Assembly: GCA_041748075.1 (NCBI GenBank)
Contig: JBGTDX010000032.1
Location: 1-45,229, forward strand
DNA from: JBGSYJ01 sp041748075
Lineage (GTDB): Bacteria > Acidobacteriota > Thermoanaerobaculia > Gp7-AA8
Direction: 5' to 3'
Length of the DNA: 45,229 nucleotides
Positions 44,495-45,229 of the stretch are shown piece by piece. Position 1 is the first letter of the stretch, and every line of letters starts with the position of its first letter. The notes under the pieces are model-generated. The model worked only from the letters and a program-made list of their open reading frames with translations, had not been told where the DNA came from and made no database searches. The position numbers were made by a program, and so were the translations under genes.

Positions 44495-44602
44495 CTTTGA
44501 AGGCGGAAACGGAGTCTAATCTTTGAAGTCGACAGGACACAGTAGAAAGTGAAAAAGCTTCAGAGTGGCCGTTCTTCTGCTGTCGGCCGCGTATTGTCTA
44601 CT
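44495..44602. promoter_or_regulatory. Direct repeats and inverted repeats between tolQ and tolR
   Basis: CTTTGAAG occurs twice (44495-44502 and 44521-44528), 26 bases apart. AGTAGA (44551-44556) can pair with TCTACT (44597-44602), enclosing GGCCG/CGGCC (44567-44571 with 44584-44588). The 146-base gap is unusually long for a tolQ-tolR pair. TCTAAT (44515-44520) could be a -10 box, but no -35 fits. Function is unproven. Confidence 0.3.
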
Positions 44603-44631
44603 TTGTGAACAACTGGAACAACACGAACTCT

Positions 44632-45075
44632 ATGGCACTCAGACCAGGATCCCTCGACGACGATCTCGAAACGATGTCGCAGATCAACGTGACGCCTCTG
44701 GTGGACGTCATGCTCGTGCTGTTGATCATCTTCATGATCACCGCGCCGATGCTGACCCAGGGGCTGATCGTGGAACTGCCCCCGGCGGAAGGCCGGAGCT
44801 TCGAAGCGGAGGCCGTTCAGCCCTCGACGATCTCGATCACGCGTGAAGGTGAGGTTCATGTCGATGGAATCTCCGTCGGCACGGAGGATCTGGATCTGAG
44901 TCTCGGGACGATGCTGCGGGGAAAAAAAGTGAAGCGCGCGCTGCTCGAGGCGGACCAGAGCGTTCCGTACGGGCAGGTCGTCACCGTAGTGGACATCATG
45001 AATCGGGCGGGCGTGGAACAACTCGGTATGGTCACGCGTCCGCTGGAGAAGGCGAATGCAGGACCGCGTCGCTGA
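44632..45075 (+). CDS. tolR: TolR/ExbD-type protein
   Basis: A 147-residue protein: short cytoplasmic N-terminus, one membrane segment (INVTPLVDVMLVLLIIFMIT) with the proton-carrying Asp in LVDVML, and a periplasmic domain. It partners the TolQ/ExbB subunit. The ATG at 44632 gives the family-typical start MALRPGSLDDDLETM; a GTG at 44605 would add nine Asn-rich residues. The last 20 bases overlap the next gene. Confidence 0.93.
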   Translation: MALRPGSLDDDLETMSQINVTPLVDVMLVLLIIFMITAPMLTQGLIVELPPAEGRSFEAEAVQPSTISITREGEVHVDGISVGTEDLDLSLGTMLRGKKVKRALLEADQSVPYGQVVTVVDIMNRAGVEQLGMVTRPLEKANAGPRR

Positions 45076-45229
45076 GGTTCTTCTCGAAAGAGAATCGCTC
45101 GGCCAGTTGAATCCGGCCGGCCTGCTCATCTCGATCGCCTTTCATGCGCTCGTTTTCTTTTTCCTGATTTTCTCCCCCCATCGTACGGCGACTACGATCG
45201 AGCGTCCGCGAGTGATCACCATGCGCCTG
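45056..45229 (+). CDS. TonB/TolA-like protein, N-terminal part (cut by window edge)
   Basis: 58 codons are visible from the ATG at 45056 to the edge. The start (MQDRVAEVLLERESLGQLN) is followed by one membrane segment (AGLLISIAFHALVFFFLIFS) with the Ser and His expected in the SxxxH motif of TonB/TolA anchors. It overlaps tolR by 20 bases. It would be the energy-transducing partner of TolQ/TolR; TonB or TolA cannot be decided without the C-terminal domain. Confidence 0.82.
   Translation, partial: MQDRVAEVLLERESLGQLNPAGLLISIAFHALVFFFLIFSPHRTATTIERPRVITMRL

Overview
The window looks like core chromosome of a GC-rich, Gram-negative bacterium, most likely an Acidobacteriota member. The pointers are a secreted VWFA-related protein of the acidobacterial type (7687-9408), several secreted proteins with no homologue I recognise, and a full diderm toolkit: BamD, CpoB, KDO enzymes, TolQ/TolR/TonB-like genes and an outer-membrane beta-barrel ending in Phe. 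I see no phage, insertion sequence, integrase, CRISPR array or defence island. No gene-free stretch exceeds about 300 bases.

Layout. 1-4056: a class A penicillin-binding protein (cut by the left edge) diverges from a small-protein/histidine-kinase pair. 4191-7572 (minus): gamma-carbonic-anhydrase-like protein, aspS and aroB in a one-base-overlap chain. 7687-9408: the VWFA-related protein. 9615-11560 (minus): a possibly truncated CARDB-like ORF, thyA and folA. 11622-16043 (plus): lysA, a lipoprotein of the D-aminoacylase family with an altered metal site, and an APC permease. 16049-19601 (minus): corC-like gene and era, then spmA-spmB. 19727-20911: a divergent pair, DUF4149-like and a secreted coiled-coil protein. 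21010-26927 (minus): lon, a kinase-less PASTA protein, rpe, bamD, cpoB and def, nearly all overlapping by 4 bases. 27036-29809: a PHP-domain gene and an outer-membrane protein whose 3' ends overlap. 30014-33356: pyk and aroF (minus) and a secreted protein (plus). 33366-39754: a membrane-anchored beta-sandwich protein (minus) diverging from kdsB, pyrG, kdsA and a GT-C glycosyltransferase. 39812-43489: metK, ubiB-like gene and an L,D-transpeptidase. 43682-45229: tRNA-Arg(CCU), tolQ, tolR and the start of a TonB/TolA-like gene.

How the genes fit together. Many serve the cell envelope: murein synthesis and cross-linking (PBP1A, lysA, L,D-transpeptidase), outer-membrane assembly (bamD, cpoB, tolQR), and KDO for lipid A (kdsA and kdsB, with pyrG able to supply the CTP for CMP-KDO). 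A second theme is aromatic and one-carbon metabolism (aroF, aroB, pyk, thyA, folA, metK).

I did not find a convincing new multi-gene system. The most interesting items are the metal-site changes in the D-aminoacylase-like lipoprotein, two kinds of intergenic repeat element, a tRNA placed 22 bases before tolQ, a divergent pair whose candidate start codons overlap, and two unrelated loci encoding secreted proteins with a similar small N-terminal beta region. All similarities were judged by eye; no database search was possible.
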